Part shown: positions 1-8,448 of the stretch, in pieces | Position numbering within the stretch: position 1 is the first letter of the stretch | Layout: each line of letters starts with the position of its first letter | From: Motilibacter rhizosphaerae | GTDB taxonomy: Bacteria > Actinomycetota > Actinomycetes > Motilibacterales > Motilibacteraceae | Length of the DNA: 64,000 nt | Assembly: GCF_004216915.1 (NCBI RefSeq) | Contig: NZ_SGXD01000001.1 | Coordinates: 620,001-684,000, forward strand | Direction of reading: 5' to 3' | Translations under genes and position numbers: made by a program | Notes under the pieces: model-generated | Databases searched by the model: none | What the model was told of the DNA's origin: nothing | The model's input: only the letters and a program-made list of their open reading frames with translations

Positions 1-1371
1 CGTTCTCGTCGAGCTGCACGCCCTGGCTGTCGTAGTTCAGCGCGCCGTTGAGCAGCGAGTTGCGGGGGAAGCTGCCGTCGGGCTGCTGCTGCACGTCAAA
101 CAGCCAGCGCACGATCTCCTGCTGCGTCGTCTTGTCGCCGTCAGCGAGGAAGCCGGTGAACGCCTCGTACAGGTCACGGGAGAAGATCTCGCGGTACGAC
201 CCGAACCACGGCGCGAGGTGCGTCGTCGGGTCCGCGGTGCCGGCGCTCACGTCCTGGCCCCACGGGCTGGCGAGCGACGCGACGACCGCGCCCTTGTAGG
301 TCTTGTCCTCGCTGGCCTTCAGCACGTTCGCCGACAGCCAGTACTGCGCGGCGGCGTTGGCCGCGACCGCGTCGGTCTGCCTGGGCAGGTGCGCCGGCGG
401 CTGGTTGAGCCGGCTGTCGTACTTCTTCCAGTCCTTGAGGTAGTCCCCGCGGACCTGGTCGAAGGGCAGGTGCGCACTCTGGTACGCGGTGTGCGCCGCG
501 CGCCCCTCCCGCCGCGAGTCGTAGCCCAGCGCCAGCGTGAAGGCGCCGCTGCTCACGTCGACCTGACCCGTCTGCACGACGTTGCCGTGCAGTGCCGGGG
601 ACCGGTCGTTGGTCAGCGCGTGCTGCGCGTCGAGCTGCGTGAGCCCGTCGCTCGCACTGCCGACGAAGCCGCTGTTGACCGCGAGGAACGGCTTGTCGGC
701 GGCGATCGCGCCGAACACCGCCCCGGCGTACGTCCGGTTGACTGCCTGCGTCGCCGTCGAGGTGTCGCCCGTGACGAGCGCGCCGGTCGAGGTGTCGTAC
801 GTCGCGTCGTCGGCGCCCGCGTTGTCGGTGCCGCCGCCCCCGTTGCCGTTCGCCGTGCCGTCGTAGCGCACGAAGACCTTGAGGTCCTTGCGGTTCGTGA
901 CGATCCGCGTGTGCATGATCACGCTGTCGTTGCGGGGGTCGGTGATGTACTCCGTGACGAGCGAGTAGCCGTGCGCCGCCGACGTGCTGGTGACCTCGCA
1001 GGACATGCCCGTGAGGTCCGTCGTGCGGACCGTGTAGGTCGTGTCGCGGGTCTGCAGGTCGGTGAAGCTCGACCCGTCGGTGACGACGTACTGCAGCGTC
1101 TCGACGTTGGTGTTGTCGATCGTCGGCCAGTAGACGTCCGAGAGGACGCCGCCGGCGACCGTGAACCACACCTTCGAGCGGTCGGTCGCTGACGTGCCCA
1201 GGCAGTCCTTGCGGGCCAGGTCGTAGTGGGACAGGGTCCCGGGTCCGCCGGTCACGCTGGGTGCCGGGGGCTTGGTGGACGCGGATGCAGCACTGGGAGC
1301 AGCAAGAGCTCCCGAGGCCAGCGCACCCGCAACTGTGAGGATGGTCGGCGTCAGCCGACGACTCGTGCGCA
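1..1371 (-). CDS. Secreted GH15 glucoamylase/glucodextranase-like enzyme (3' end cut by window)
   Basis: Hydrolyses alpha-glucans from the non-reducing end, acting outside the cell. The first 457 codons are visible; the C-terminal part lies left of the window. The ATG start is followed by a Sec signal peptide (RR near the N-terminus, Ala-rich core, ASA cleavage region about residue 30). Then comes an N-terminal beta-sandwich domain resembling glucodextranase domain N (motif LSDVYWPTIDNTN about residue 75). The (alpha/alpha)6 catalytic domain begins about residue 390 with SYREIFSRDLYEAFTGFL and PDGSFPRN. The catalytic Glu residues fall outside the window. No strong Shine-Dalgarno is seen; a GTG two codons upstream is an alternative start. 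The family call is firm; the exact linkage (alpha-1,4 or alpha-1,6) is not decided by what is visible. Confidence 0.85.
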
Positions 1372-1455
1372 TGGGCACAACGAAGCACGCCGGAGGCCGC
1401 TCGGCAAGAGGAGAGCTGATGGAATCTTGCAGATGACGTCAGCCGCTTGCAGGGC

Positions 1456-1938
1456 TCACGCTCGATCGCGCTCCGCCTCGAGCGCAGCGACCTGCTGACG
1501 TACGCGCTCGCTGAGCCCGGCGAGGACCGCGAGCTCCTCCCGGCTGAGCAGGTCGACCACGGCCGCGCGTACCACGGCCACGTGCCGGGCGGCGGCGGTG
1601 CCGATCAGCTCGCGACCACGCGGAGTGATCGCCGTGACGGAGCCGCGGAGGTCATCGGCACAGGGCTCGCGGGTGACGAGACCGCGCCCCTCCATGCGGG
1701 TCAGGTGCTGGGAGAGCCGTCCCTTCTCCCAGTGCAGCAGCTGCTGCAGGGCGCGGGGGCGCAGCCGGCCGTCCGGCGCCTCGCTGAGGTGCACGAGCAC
1801 CCGGTAGTCGGCGGTGGACAGCCCCGAGTCGGTCCGGAGCCGGCGGTCGAGGAACTCGGCCAGCCCCTCGTGCATGTCGATGATGCTGCGCCACGCCCGT
1901 GACTCGTCCTCGTCGAGCCAGCGCGGGTCCTCGGTCAC
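1456..1938 (-). CDS. MarR-family transcriptional regulator
   Basis: 160-aa winged-helix repressor, divergent from the nitroreductase gene at 2041. The MarR fold is clear: helix alpha1 about residues 10-35, winged helix about 45-105 with LSTADYRVLVHLSEAP, LHWEKGRLSQHLTRMEGRGL (recognition helix) and a wing around DDLRGSVTAITPRG, then C-terminal dimerisation helices. The GTG start is chosen because a TACCAT -10 hexamer lies exactly six bases upstream, as expected for a leaderless mRNA; a longer open frame upstream is not protein-like. It probably represses itself and the nitroreductase through the inverted repeats between the two genes. The ligand is unknown. Confidence 0.85.
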   Translation of the reverse strand: MTEDPRWLDEDESRAWRSIIDMHEGLAEFLDRRLRTDSGLSTADYRVLVHLSEAPDGRLRPRALQQLLHWEKGRLSQHLTRMEGRGLVTREPCADDLRGSVTAITPRGRELIGTAAARHVAVVRAAVVDLLSREELAVLAGLSERVRQQVAALEAERDRA

Positions 1939-1944
1939 GGCTCG

Positions 1945-2017
1945 ATGGTAGGCGCGACGGACGATGGTTGACGTGTGAACCTCAGGTGGGTAGCGTCGCT
2001 GATGTTCACACGTGAAC
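1945..2017. promoter_or_regulatory. Divergent marR / nitroreductase promoters with two MarR-type operators
   Basis: Two similar inverted repeats are present: GTTGACGTGTGAAC at 1967-1980 and GTTCACACGTGAAC at 2004-2017 (6-bp arms around a 2-bp centre, the second perfect). Rightward promoter: -35 TTGACG at 1968-1973, 17-bp spacer, -10 TAGCGT at 1991-1996. Leftward -10 TACCAT occupies 1950-1945, six bases before the marR GTG. The first repeat covers the rightward -35 and the position of the leftward -35; the second covers the rightward transcription start. This geometry fits a repressor that silences both genes. Binding by the adjacent MarR is inferred. Confidence 0.7.
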
Positions 2018-2040
2018 CACCTAGCGGAAGAAGGCCGGCC

Positions 2041-2658
2041 GTGCCCGTCGCCACCCTCGCCACCCACCTGCCCGCCCTCGACGATGCCGGGCGCCGACTG
2101 CTGTTCACCGAAGCGCGGACGGCCAACAGCTTCTCCGACGAGCCCGTCACCGACGCGCAGCTGCACGAGATCTACGAGCTCATGAAGTACGGCCCGACGT
2201 CGGCGAACACCAGCCCGCTGCGCATCCTCTTCGTCCGTCAGGGCGAGGGCCGGGATCGCCTGCTGCGGCACGTGAACGAGGGCAATCGCGCCAAGACCGC
2301 GAGCGCACCGGTCGTCGCCGTCCTCGCCAACGACGCGGACTTCCACGAGCGGATCCCCGAGCTGCTGCCCTTCCGCCCCGCGCTGCGCGACGTCTTCGCC
2401 GCCGACGAGACGCTGCGGCACGCCACCGCGGACTACAACGGCGCGCTGCAGGCGGCGTACGTCATCCTCGCGGTCCGCGCCGTCGGTCTCGCGGCCGGTC
2501 CGATGAAGGGCTTCGACGCGGCCGGCGTGGATGCCGAGTTCTTCACCGGCACCAGCTGGACCTCGCACCTGCTCGTCAACATCGGTCATCCCGGCGTCGA
2601 CCCGTGGTTCGACCGCCTGCCGCGCCTGCCGTACGACGACGCCGTCCGCTACGCCTGA
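2041..2658 (+). CDS. RutE-like malonic semialdehyde reductase / nitroreductase-family protein
   Basis: 205-aa FMN-dependent NAD(P)H reductase of the nitroreductase superfamily, closest in pattern to RutE (3-hydroxypropionate dehydrogenase of pyrimidine breakdown). Visible are the FMN-contacting TEARTANSF segment near residue 25, the helix LHEIYELMKYGPTSANTSP, and the C-terminal GFDAAGVDAEFF and LVNIGHPG motifs typical of this subgroup. The GTG at 2041 follows a purine-rich GGAAGAAGG tract and gives the usual family length; in-frame ATGs at 1975 and 2001 lie within the promoter/operator region and are unlikely. No other rut genes are in the window, so the substrate may be an electrophile or quinone sensed by the divergent MarR rather than malonic semialdehyde. 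Confidence 0.8.
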   Translation: MPVATLATHLPALDDAGRRLLFTEARTANSFSDEPVTDAQLHEIYELMKYGPTSANTSPLRILFVRQGEGRDRLLRHVNEGNRAKTASAPVVAVLANDADFHERIPELLPFRPALRDVFAADETLRHATADYNGALQAAYVILAVRAVGLAAGPMKGFDAAGVDAEFFTGTSWTSHLLVNIGHPGVDPWFDRLPRLPYDDAVRYA

Positions 2659-2685
2659 CGCTGGAGAGGAGGCCGTGACCCGGGC

Positions 2686-3069
2686 TCAGTGCTGGTGCGC
2701 GGGCTCCGCCGGCTCGCGGTGCCGGTGGCCGTGCTCGTCCTCGCTCGCACCCTCGTCGGTGTGCTCGGCGTGGAAGAGCGCCTCGGCCAGCAGCCGGCGT
2801 ACGTGGACGTCGGCGGCCTTGTAGTAGACGAACGTCCCCTCGCGGCGGCCCTTCACGAGGCCCGCGAGGCGCAGCTTTGCCAGGTGCTGGGAGACCACCG
2901 TCGGGTTGGCCCCGACGAGCTCGCCCAGGCAGGCGACGGACGACTCACCCTGGAGCAGCGCCCAGAGGATCTTGATCCGCGTCGGGTCCGCGAGCAGCCG
3001 GAAGGACTCGGCCGCCAGCTGGGCCTCCTCCTCCGCCGGCATGGCGAAGTCGGGGTTGTCGCGGTGCAC
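2686..3069 (-). CDS. ArsR/SmtB-family metal sensor (NmtR/CzrA-like) with His-rich tail
   Basis: 127-aa winged-helix repressor expected to release DNA when it binds Zn/Co/Ni, thereby controlling the divergent P-type ATPase. The helix-turn-helix ANPTVVSQHLAKLRLAGLV spans about residues 54-72. Helix alpha5 carries Asp87, His89, His100 and His103, which reproduces the 0/+2/+13/+16 spacing of the CzrA, SmtB and NmtR alpha5 site. His2 near the N-terminus and a C-terminal run with five His (residues 114-127) could supply extra ligands, as in NmtR. A single Cys47 sits near the recognition helix, so an ArsR- or CadC-type thiolate site is not supported. The GTG start has a TAGGAT hexamer six bases upstream (leaderless). 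Confidence 0.88.
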   Translation of the reverse strand: MHRDNPDFAMPAEEEAQLAAESFRLLADPTRIKILWALLQGESSVACLGELVGANPTVVSQHLAKLRLAGLVKGRREGTFVYYKAADVHVRRLLAEALFHAEHTDEGASEDEHGHRHREPAEPAHQH

Positions 3070-3075
3070 GCCCCG

Positions 3076-3101
3076 ATCCTACTGAGGTGCATGCCTGCAT
3101 G
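3076..3101. promoter_or_regulatory. arsR -10 element and overlapping inverted repeat
   Basis: On the minus strand TAGGAT (3081-3076) stands six bases before the arsR GTG. Just upstream lies CATGCCTGCATG at 3090-3101 (5-bp arms, 2-bp centre), within the expected promoter spacer. It is a candidate operator for autoregulation and for control of the divergent ATPase. It is shorter than classic 12-2-12 SmtB operators, so the full site may extend either way. Confidence 0.5.
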
Positions 3102-3154
3102 GATGCGCAGGTACGCTGTCGTGCAGACCCGCACGCACCTCGGAGGGCCTCCCC

Positions 3155-5050
3155 GTGACCTCGACCCTGACCGCGCCTGCCGCCCCGCAACGCGGGGACG
3201 TCCACCCCGAGCCGCTGCTCGTCCGCGCCGCGCAGCTGCCCGAGGTGCGCTGGGCCGCGCTCGCGACGGGGCTCTTCGCGCTGGGCGGCCTCGCGCAGCT
3301 GGGCGGGACTGCGGCCCTGGCCTGGGCGCTGTACTTCGCCTGCTACGCCGCGGGCGGCTGGGAGCCCGGGCTCGCCGGGCTCCGTGCGCTGCGCGAGCGG
3401 ACGCTCGACGTCGACCTGCTCATGGTGGTCGCCGCCGTCCTCGCGGCCTCCATCGGCCAGGTGCTCGACGGCGCGCTGCTCATCGTCATCTTCGCCACCT
3501 CCGGCGCGCTCGAGGCGGTGGCGACGGCGCGGACGGAGGACGCCGTACGCGCCCTGCTGACCGTCGCGCCCGAGACCGCGACGCGGCTGCGGGACGGCGA
3601 GGAGGAGGTGGTGGAGGCGGCCGACCTCGCGGTCGGCGACCTCGTCCTCGTCCGCCCCGGCGAGCGGCTCAGCGCCGACGGGACCGTCGTAGACGGGACG
3701 AGCGAGGTCGACCAGGCGACCATCACCGGCGAGCCGCTCCCGGCGCTGAAGCAGCCCGGGTCGGCGGTCTTCGCCGGCACGCTCAACGGCGCCGGAGCCC
3801 TCACCCTCCGCGTCGACCGGCCGGCCACCGACTCCGTCGTCGCCCGGATCGCCGCGCTGGTCGAGGAGGCCTCGGCCACGAAGGCGCGGACGCAGCTGTT
3901 CGTCGAGGGGATCGAGCAGCGCTACTCGCTCGGCATGGTCGCGGCGACGCTCGCCCTGCTCGTCGTCCCGCTGCTCGCGGGGGCGGAGTTCCAGCCCACC
4001 CTGCTCCGCGCGATGACCTTCATGATCGTGGCGTCGCCCTGCGCGGTCGTCCTCGCGACGATGCCGCCGCTGCTGGCCGCCGTGGCGAACGCCGGGCGCC
4101 ACGGCGTGCTCGTGAAGTCCGCTGTCGTCATGGAGCAGCTCGGGACGGCGACCGTGGCGGCGTTCGACAAGACCGGCACGCTGACCGAGGGCACGCCGCA
4201 GCTCGTGGACGTGCAGCTGCTCGCGGGTCTCTGCCGCGACGAGGTCCTCCGGCTGGCGGCGGGCGCGGAGCGGCCGAGCGAGCACCCGCTCGCGCGGGCG
4301 GTCGTGCGTGCCGCGGTCGACGCGGGCCTGCCTGTGCCCGCAGCGAGGGACTTCTCCTCCAATCCCGGCCGGGGTGTCAGCGCGGTCGTCGAGGGCCGGT
4401 GGGTGGACGTGGGACGTCCCGAGCAGCGGCCGGTCGCGGAGGAGCGGACCGAGGTCGTCGTCTCCGTCGACGGCACGCCCGTCGCCGTCCTCGCGCTCAC
4501 GGATCGGCTGCGCCCCGCTGCGACCGAGGCTGTCCGGGAGCTCAAGGCCCTGACGGGCGCGGACACCCTCCTGCTGACGGGTGACGCGCACGGCCCCGCG
4601 CGAGCGGTCGCGCGAGAGGCCGGCGTCGACCGCGTACGCGCCGGGCTGCTGCCGGCGCAGAAGGCCGACGTCGTCCGCGCCGAGCAGGCCGCCGGCGCCC
4701 GGGTCCTGCTCGTCGGCGACGGGGTGAACGACGCCCCGGCCCTCGCGGTCGCGGACATCGGCATCGCCATGGGCCGGCACGGCTCAGACCTCGCGCTCGA
4801 GACCGCCGACGCCGTCGTGCTCGGCGACGACCTCGCCACCGTGCCCGCGCTGGTCGCGCTCTCGCGTCGGGCGAGGCGAGTCGTCCTCGCCAACCTCGGC
4901 ATCGCCGCCGCCTTCATCACCGTGCTGACGGTGTGGGACCTGCTGGGTGACCTGCCACTGCCCCTGGGGGTCCTCGGGCACGAGGGGTCCACGGTCATCG
5001 TCGGGCTGAACGGACTGCGGCTGCTGCGGCGAGGAGCCTGGAGGGCCTAG
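3155..5050 (+). CDS. P1B-4-type heavy-metal translocating ATPase (CtpD/CtpJ/CoaT-like)
   Basis: 631-aa membrane pump that exports divalent transition metals (Co, Zn, Ni or Fe(II) are typical for the class) using ATP. Diagnostic motifs are TGEP in the actuator domain, SPC at about residues 294-296 in the metal-binding membrane helix (instead of CPC), DKTGT with phosphorylated Asp338, the SEHPLA nucleotide-binding motif, GDGVNDAP, and HEGST in the last helix. SPC plus HEGST and the absence of an N-terminal HMA domain are the hallmarks of subgroup P1B-4. It is divergent from the NmtR/CzrA-like ArsR gene, which supports a metal-efflux pair. The stop codon overlaps the converging GGDEF gene by four bases. 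Confidence 0.9.
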   Translation: MTSTLTAPAAPQRGDVHPEPLLVRAAQLPEVRWAALATGLFALGGLAQLGGTAALAWALYFACYAAGGWEPGLAGLRALRERTLDVDLLMVVAAVLAASIGQVLDGALLIVIFATSGALEAVATARTEDAVRALLTVAPETATRLRDGEEEVVEAADLAVGDLVLVRPGERLSADGTVVDGTSEVDQATITGEPLPALKQPGSAVFAGTLNGAGALTLRVDRPATDSVVARIAALVEEASATKARTQLFVEGIEQRYSLGMVAATLALLVVPLLAGAEFQPTLLRAMTFMIVASPCAVVLATMPPLLAAVANAGRHGVLVKSAVVMEQLGTATVAAFDKTGTLTEGTPQLVDVQLLAGLCRDEVLRLAAGAERPSEHPLARAVVRAAVDAGLPVPAARDFSSNPGRGVSAVVEGRWVDVGRPEQRPVAEERTEVVVSVDGTPVAVLALTDRLRPAATEAVRELKALTGADTLLLTGDAHGPARAVAREAGVDRVRAGLLPAQKADVVRAEQAAGARVLLVGDGVNDAPALAVADIGIAMGRHGSDLALETADAVVLGDDLATVPALVALSRRARRVVLANLGIAAAFITVLTVWDLLGDLPLPLGVLGHEGSTVIVGLNGLRLLRRGAWRA

Positions 5051-6405
5051 CCCGCCTCGTGCTTGTCGCGGTACATGTCGAGGTCGGCCCGCCGCAGCGT
5101 CTCCGTGGGGTCCTCGCCGGGCACCCACTCCGCGCACCCGACCGCGACGTCGATGCCCGCCGACGACCGCAGCCGTGCGAGCAGCCCGGGGGCCGCGTCA
5201 CCCGCCGCCCCGGGGAGCGCGATCGCGAACTCGTCGCCGCCGACCCTGGCGAGGATGTCGCCGGCGCGCAGCTGCTCGCCCCAGCTGCGCGCGGCGCGCT
5301 GCAGCAGCGCGTCACCAGCGGCGTGGCCCTCGCTGTCGTTGACCTGCTTGAGCCCGTTGAGGTCGAGCGAGAGCGGGGCGCCCGTACGCTCCGCGACCGA
5401 CGTGAGGTGCGCGACCATCCGGTCCCACCCGCGGCGGTTCGGCAGCTGCGTCAGCGGGTCGTGCGTGGCGTCGTCGCTCAGCTGCTCGAGGAGCTCGGCC
5501 CGGGTGATGACCTCGCCCGCGGCCCCGGCCAGCAGGGGCATGAGCTGCTCCGCCCGCTCGGGCAGGGAGCCGTCCGCCTCGTGCCAGGCGATGAGGAGGA
5601 CACCGCGTACGGCGCCGTGGAGCAGCACCGGCTCGAAGAACGCCGTGTGCAGGCCGTACTCCGACGCCCGCTCCTGCGTGGCCGGCGGAGAGGTGCTCGA
5701 GGCCGCGACGTAGCGGCGCTCGCCCGTCCGTGCGGTCTCCGCCGCCGGACCGGGATCGCCCACGGGGATCCGCAGGGGTGCGTCCCTGGTGGTCTCGTCA
5801 CGGTGGGCGACCGCGGTCTCGACGAGCTCGCCGTCCTTGCGCTCGAGCAGGAAGACCGCGTCGGCGCGGGCGATCCGCAGCGCGGCGGAGCAGAGGTCGT
5901 GGCGAGCCCGGTCGGGGTCGAAGTGGGCCAGCAGGGTGCCGACCGCGTCGGCGACCGCCTGGAAGGCGGCGGCGCGCTCGCCGTTGCGCTCGGCCCGGTC
6001 CCACAGCGCCGTGACGTCGGCGGCCTGGATGACGACGGCGTCGCCAGCGAGCGGTGCGACCGTCATCCTGATGTGCCGCCACGGTCCGGCGTCGTGCGTC
6101 GCGTCGATCTCGCGCGTGAGCGTCACCTGGTCGCGGTGCGCCGTCACGAGCATCGGCGCGATCAGCGACGGCGCGCCGAACACCTCGTGCACCGTCTGCC
6201 AGGGCCGCCAGGCGACCAGGGGTGCTCCGACCGCTGCTCCTGCGTCGTTGACCGCCGCGAGGCGGAACTGCCCGTCGCCGGCCAGCTGCCAGACGGCGAC
6301 GGGGTCCGGGGAGAGCGCGAACAGCGGCCCGAGTCTCCGCTCGACCTCCTCGGGCGTCCACCCGTGCGCGGGCCCGTCGTCAGGGGGCGCCTCACCCGTG
6401 CTCAT
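5047..6405 (-). CDS. PAS-GAF-GGDEF diguanylate cyclase
   Basis: About 452-aa cytoplasmic protein that should make cyclic di-GMP from two GTP. An N-terminal PAS-like domain (residues about 20-135, ending VVIQAADVTALWDRA) is followed by a GAF-like domain (about 145-310) and a C-terminal GGDEF domain (about 320-452). The catalytic GGDEF signature is intact near residue 389 and is preceded at the right distance by RAGD, the product-inhibition I-site. The usual metal-binding segment reads SLDLNGLK. No membrane segment is seen. The ATG at 6405 follows a GGGAGG tract; an in-frame GTG at 6438 is an alternative. The sensed signal is unknown. Confidence 0.88.
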   Translation of the reverse strand: MSTGEAPPDDGPAHGWTPEEVERRLGPLFALSPDPVAVWQLAGDGQFRLAAVNDAGAAVGAPLVAWRPWQTVHEVFGAPSLIAPMLVTAHRDQVTLTREIDATHDAGPWRHIRMTVAPLAGDAVVIQAADVTALWDRAERNGERAAAFQAVADAVGTLLAHFDPDRARHDLCSAALRIARADAVFLLERKDGELVETAVAHRDETTRDAPLRIPVGDPGPAAETARTGERRYVAASSTSPPATQERASEYGLHTAFFEPVLLHGAVRGVLLIAWHEADGSLPERAEQLMPLLAGAAGEVITRAELLEQLSDDATHDPLTQLPNRRGWDRMVAHLTSVAERTGAPLSLDLNGLKQVNDSEGHAAGDALLQRAARSWGEQLRAGDILARVGGDEFAIALPGAAGDAAPGLLARLRSSAGIDVAVGCAEWVPGEDPTETLRRADLDMYRDKHEAG

Positions 6406-6507
6406 CCCCCGTGCCTCCCCGTGCGCCGTCCCTGTCACGGGCGGCGGTCGACCGACAGACTCGTGTCGGCCTACCCCGCTCCGCTGCAGGTCACGCCACC
6501 GGGTGCG

Positions 6508-7980
6508 TCAGTGGGCGGCGCCGCGTACGGCCGCGAAGTCCTGGGCCCGGATCAGCACCAGCGCGAGGACCCCGGCCACGACGGCCACGGCGGCCGACAC
6601 CAGCAGGATGCGGTCGAGCCCCGACGTGAAGGCGGCCTTCGCCACTGCGGCGACGTGCTCGCGCTGGTCGGTGGGGAGCCGCTGCAGGACCGGACCGAGG
6701 CCACCCGAGCGCGTCGCCGTCGCGATCTCGTCCGCGTGGCCCGAGAGCCCGGGGGAGGAGGCGAGTCCGGACGTGATGCGGTCGGTCAGCGCGCTCGTGA
6801 AGACCGTGCCGTAGACCGCGATGCCGGTGGTGATCCCGACCTGGCGGAACGTCGAGTTGATGCCCGACGCCATGCCTGCCTGATGCGGGGCGACGACGCC
6901 GACCGCCGTCGAGGCGAGCGGCGGGTTGACCATGCCGGCGCCGACGCCGGCGACCAGCAGGCCGGGCAGCAGGTGCGTCCACGACGACGAGGCGTCGATG
7001 CCGCGCATGAGGAACAGGCCCGTACCGACGATCAGGAGGCCGACGCCGACGAGCGCCCGCGCGGGCAGGTGCGCGGAGAGGCGGCCGGCGACTGTCGCGG
7101 TGACGAGGATCGCGCCAGACAGGGCGAGGAGGCGCACCCCGGTCTGCAGGGCGTCGTAGCCGAGCACGTCCTGCAGGTAGAGCACGAGGAACAGCAGCAT
7201 CGCGAAGACCGAGCCGTTGATGCCGAAGGCTGCGACCGCGCCGCCCGTGAACGTCGGCTTCCGGAAGAGCGCGAGGTCGAACATCGGCGCGCTGCTCCGT
7301 GCGTCGATGGCGACGAACACCGTCAGCAGCAGGGCTGCCGCGACGAGGCTGGCGATGACGCTACCGTCGCCGAATCCGCGGTCGCCGGACTCGATGAGGC
7401 CGTAGACGAGGGCGGTGAGCGCGGTGGTGAAGACGACCAGGCCGGGCCAGTCGGGGCGGCGGCTGGAGGGGGCGCGCGACTCGCGCACCTGCGCCGCGGT
7501 GAGCGCAACGGCGGCGACGCCGATCGGCAGGTTCACGAAGAAGATCCACCGCCAGGACAGCGCGCTGGTGAGGACACCGCCCAGCAGCGGACCGACGGCG
7601 ACGGCCAGACCGGTGACCGCACCCCACACGCCGAACGCCGTCCCGCGCTCCTTGCCGTGGAACGCGCCGGCCAGCAGGGCGAGGGAGGTCGCGAAGATCG
7701 TGGCCCCGCCGATCCCCTGCAGCGCTCGCGCGACCTGCAGCAGCAGGACGTCCTGCGCGACGCCGCACAGCGCCGACGCCACCGTGAAGACGGTGAGTCC
7801 GACGAGGTAGACGCGCTTGCGCCCCAGCAGGTCCGCCAGGCTGCCGGCGGTGAGCAGGAGGGCGGCGAGGGTGAGCGCGTACACGTCGACGATCCACTGG
7901 AGCGGGGTGAAGCTCGCGTGCAGCGCCGCCTGGATGTCGGGCAGGGCGACGTTCACGATCGTGAGGTCCAGCAGCAGCAT
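6508..7980 (-). CDS. DHA2-family (EmrB/QacA) MFS exporter, 5' end probably truncated
   Basis: 490-aa proton-driven multidrug exporter with about 14 membrane helices. It shows motif A (AGSLADLLGRKRVY, about residues 62-75) and the signature LDLTIVNVALPDIQ near the N-terminus. In typical relatives this segment is preceded by 15-20 further residues that begin helix 1. Here the reading frame upstream of the ATG continues LLLGTF and then runs antisense into a TetR-like coding remnant with no ATG, GTG or TTG codon for at least 30 codons. The start of helix 1, the ribosome-binding site and the native promoter are therefore apparently missing. The protein may be poorly expressed or inactive. Confidence 0.82.
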   Translation of the reverse strand: MLLLDLTIVNVALPDIQAALHASFTPLQWIVDVYALTLAALLLTAGSLADLLGRKRVYLVGLTVFTVASALCGVAQDVLLLQVARALQGIGGATIFATSLALLAGAFHGKERGTAFGVWGAVTGLAVAVGPLLGGVLTSALSWRWIFFVNLPIGVAAVALTAAQVRESRAPSSRRPDWPGLVVFTTALTALVYGLIESGDRGFGDGSVIASLVAAALLLTVFVAIDARSSAPMFDLALFRKPTFTGGAVAAFGINGSVFAMLLFLVLYLQDVLGYDALQTGVRLLALSGAILVTATVAGRLSAHLPARALVGVGLLIVGTGLFLMRGIDASSSWTHLLPGLLVAGVGAGMVNPPLASTAVGVVAPHQAGMASGINSTFRQVGITTGIAVYGTVFTSALTDRITSGLASSPGLSGHADEIATATRSGGLGPVLQRLPTDQREHVAAVAKAAFTSGLDRILLVSAAVAVVAGVLALVLIRAQDFAAVRGAAH

Positions 7981-7989
7981 GAACGTACC

Positions 7990-8448
7990 CAGAAGGAGTC
8001 GCTCCTCGTCGACCGGTGGGACTCCATGATCGAGGAGCTGCAGCAGGTGCTCACCGACCGCGCGGTCGACCCGGTGGACGCCGCCCTCGGGCTCCTCGAG
8101 GCCGAGGTGGACGTCCTGCTCTCGCCCTCGTGGGCGACCTACCTCGGGTCCCCCCTCGTCTGCGTGGCGCGCTTCGGTCTGCTCATCCGCACGACACCGG
8201 CGCTACGGGCCCACGAGCGGGAGAGCCTGGAGCGGGTGTCCGAGGTGCTGGCGGACGCCCTAGCGCAGCGCGGATTCGACGGCCCGGAGGGGTGGGTCAC
8301 GGCGACGGCCATCACCGGGCTCTGGCCGGTCTTCTACCGCAGCCTTCACCGGGAGGTGCAGGTCGAGGGCGCGAACATCGACTCGGTCCGATCCGCGGTC
8401 ATGAGCGATGTACGCCGGGCAGCTGGCCGGCTGCGCAGCGGCATCTAG
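7990..8448 (+). pseudogene. TetR-family regulator remnant lacking its DNA-binding domain
   Basis: The plus-strand frame reads KESLLVDRWDSMIEELQQVL and continues for about 140 residues to a TAG at 8446-8448. It matches the layout of a TetR regulator from just after the helix-turn-helix to the C-terminus (a ligand-binding domain with LGLLIRTTPALRAHERESLE and a final RRAAGRLRSG helix). The N-terminal helix-turn-helix is absent; the frame instead runs into the antisense of the MFS gene. A short product could start at ATG 8026, but it could not bind DNA. The simplest reading is a deletion that removed the shared 5' regions of a divergent tetR-MFS pair. Confidence 0.65.

Noticed and set aside
909-923. 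TGTGCATGATCACG inside the GH15 gene, matching the TGATCA element core
   Set aside because: It lies in a conserved protein segment (SVIMHTR) and lacks the CCCC/GGGG flanks; likely coincidence of codon choice.
2945-4780. 611-codon minus-strand frame opposite the P-type ATPase
   Set aside because: Antisense of a gene with all P-type motifs; sequence is Arg/Asp-rich without recognisable folds.
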